Of a stretch of 64,000 bases of DNA, positions 63,771 through 64,000 are shown in pieces. Positions within the stretch are counted from its first letter, which is position 1; every line of letters begins with the position of its first letter. The translations under genes were made by a program, and so were the position numbers. This DNA is from Thalassomonas sp. RHCl1 (lineage in GTDB: Bacteria; Pseudomonadota; Gammaproteobacteria; Enterobacterales; Alteromonadaceae): positions 930,001-994,000 of the forward strand of contig NZ_CANDNZ010000002.1 in assembly GCF_947387555.1 (NCBI RefSeq), read 5' to 3'. The notes under the pieces were generated by a model that saw only the letters and a list, made by a program, of their open reading frames with translations, was not told the DNA's origin and searched no databases.

Positions 63771-64000
63771 CTACTTAGGTGTAATGATCATTTCTTCCTG
63801 ATTTATCACAACACTGACTTTTTGCCCGACAGGAAAACCCGCCTGTCGCAGCCACTTGCCCCTGAGCACAATACAAGGTTCAAGGTGAACCGGAACATAG
63901 TTAATGCCGATGCCGCGGGTTTTTCCTGCTGACTCGCAGGTGGTCTCCAACACGGTAAGTTGTCGATAAATAGGATATTTTACTTTTGCCGAGCCTAGCT
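63771..64000 (-). CDS. SymE-like protein, N terminus cut by the window edge
   Basis: The frame is open from the right edge to the stop at 63771 (about 75 codons). The end PCIVLRGKWLRQAGFPVGQ, then a VINQEEMIITP strand, matches the SpoVT/AbrB-like C-terminal domain of SymE. The upstream part (KVKYPIYRQLTVLE) fits the SymE N-terminal strand, so the true start lies beyond 64000. E. coli SymE is an SOS-induced toxin whose mRNA is held down by the antisense RNA SymR; no such RNA can be seen here. Confidence 0.7.
   Translation of the reverse strand, partial: LGSAKVKYPIYRQLTVLETTCESAGKTRGIGINYVPVHLEPCIVLRGKWLRQAGFPVGQKVSVVINQEEMIITPK

Overview
The window looks like chromosomal DNA of a marine gammaproteobacterium of the Alteromonadales, most like Colwelliaceae/Thalassomonas. 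That placement is inference from gene style: many secreted proteases, TonB-dependent receptors, orphan periplasmic solute-binding proteins, a norCB/norQ nitric oxide reductase locus, radA and rsuA-type housekeeping genes, and moderate GC with AT-rich intergenic spacers. No rRNA, tRNA, CRISPR array, insertion sequence or prophage was recognised.

Layout. 1-5 kb: a partial secreted-protein gene at the left edge, two unrecognised secreted proteins and an orphan periplasmic binding protein. 5-10.3 kb: a secreted zincin metalloprotease without its usual propeptide, a separate gene resembling that propeptide, a trypsin-like protease, and a TIR-domain protein. 10.5-13.5 kb (minus strand): a MEST-like alpha/beta hydrolase, a second hydrolase and a lipocalin-like secreted protein. 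14-20.3 kb (plus): a Tat-exported RPE65-family oxygenase, an exported FAD-linked oxidase and a TonB-dependent receptor, which together suggest uptake and oxidative cleavage of an apolar compound. 20.7-30.4 kb: a diguanylate cyclase, a YciI-like protein, a second TonB receptor with a large palindrome at its start, a D-cysteine desulfhydrase-type enzyme, a subtilase with a P domain but no signal peptide, and a GPH-type sugar transporter. 30.5-34.8 kb (minus): a secreted LVIVD-repeat protein, a YtkA-like protein and a di-haem peroxidase in one operon. 35.7-42 kb: a chemoreceptor, binding proteins, RadA and a periplasmic chorismate mutase-PheC fusion. 42.3-45.9 kb: norQ, a small membrane gene, norC and norB, with a perfect FNR/DNR-type box in front of each transcription unit. 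46-53.2 kb: an RND pump remnant, small secreted proteins including a phospholipase A2-like one, and a solitary PilY1-like protein. 53.7-60.8 kb: a compact RiPP (modified peptide) locus. 60.9-64 kb: small metabolic and housekeeping genes and a SymE-like gene running off the right edge.

The most exciting system is the RiPP locus. Two short double-glycine precursor genes, read directly from the DNA, flank a radical SAM enzyme, an HlyD adaptor, a C39 peptidase-ABC exporter and an S41-family protein. The predicted cores (DNGNNCTCNGSMELE and TNAPPISPNIGC) are unlike each other. The radical SAM enzyme has a short Cys-poor C-terminal domain. The S41 protein has lost both of its expected catalytic residues (His to Met, Ser to Arg). 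Family calls were made by eye from motifs, without any database search.
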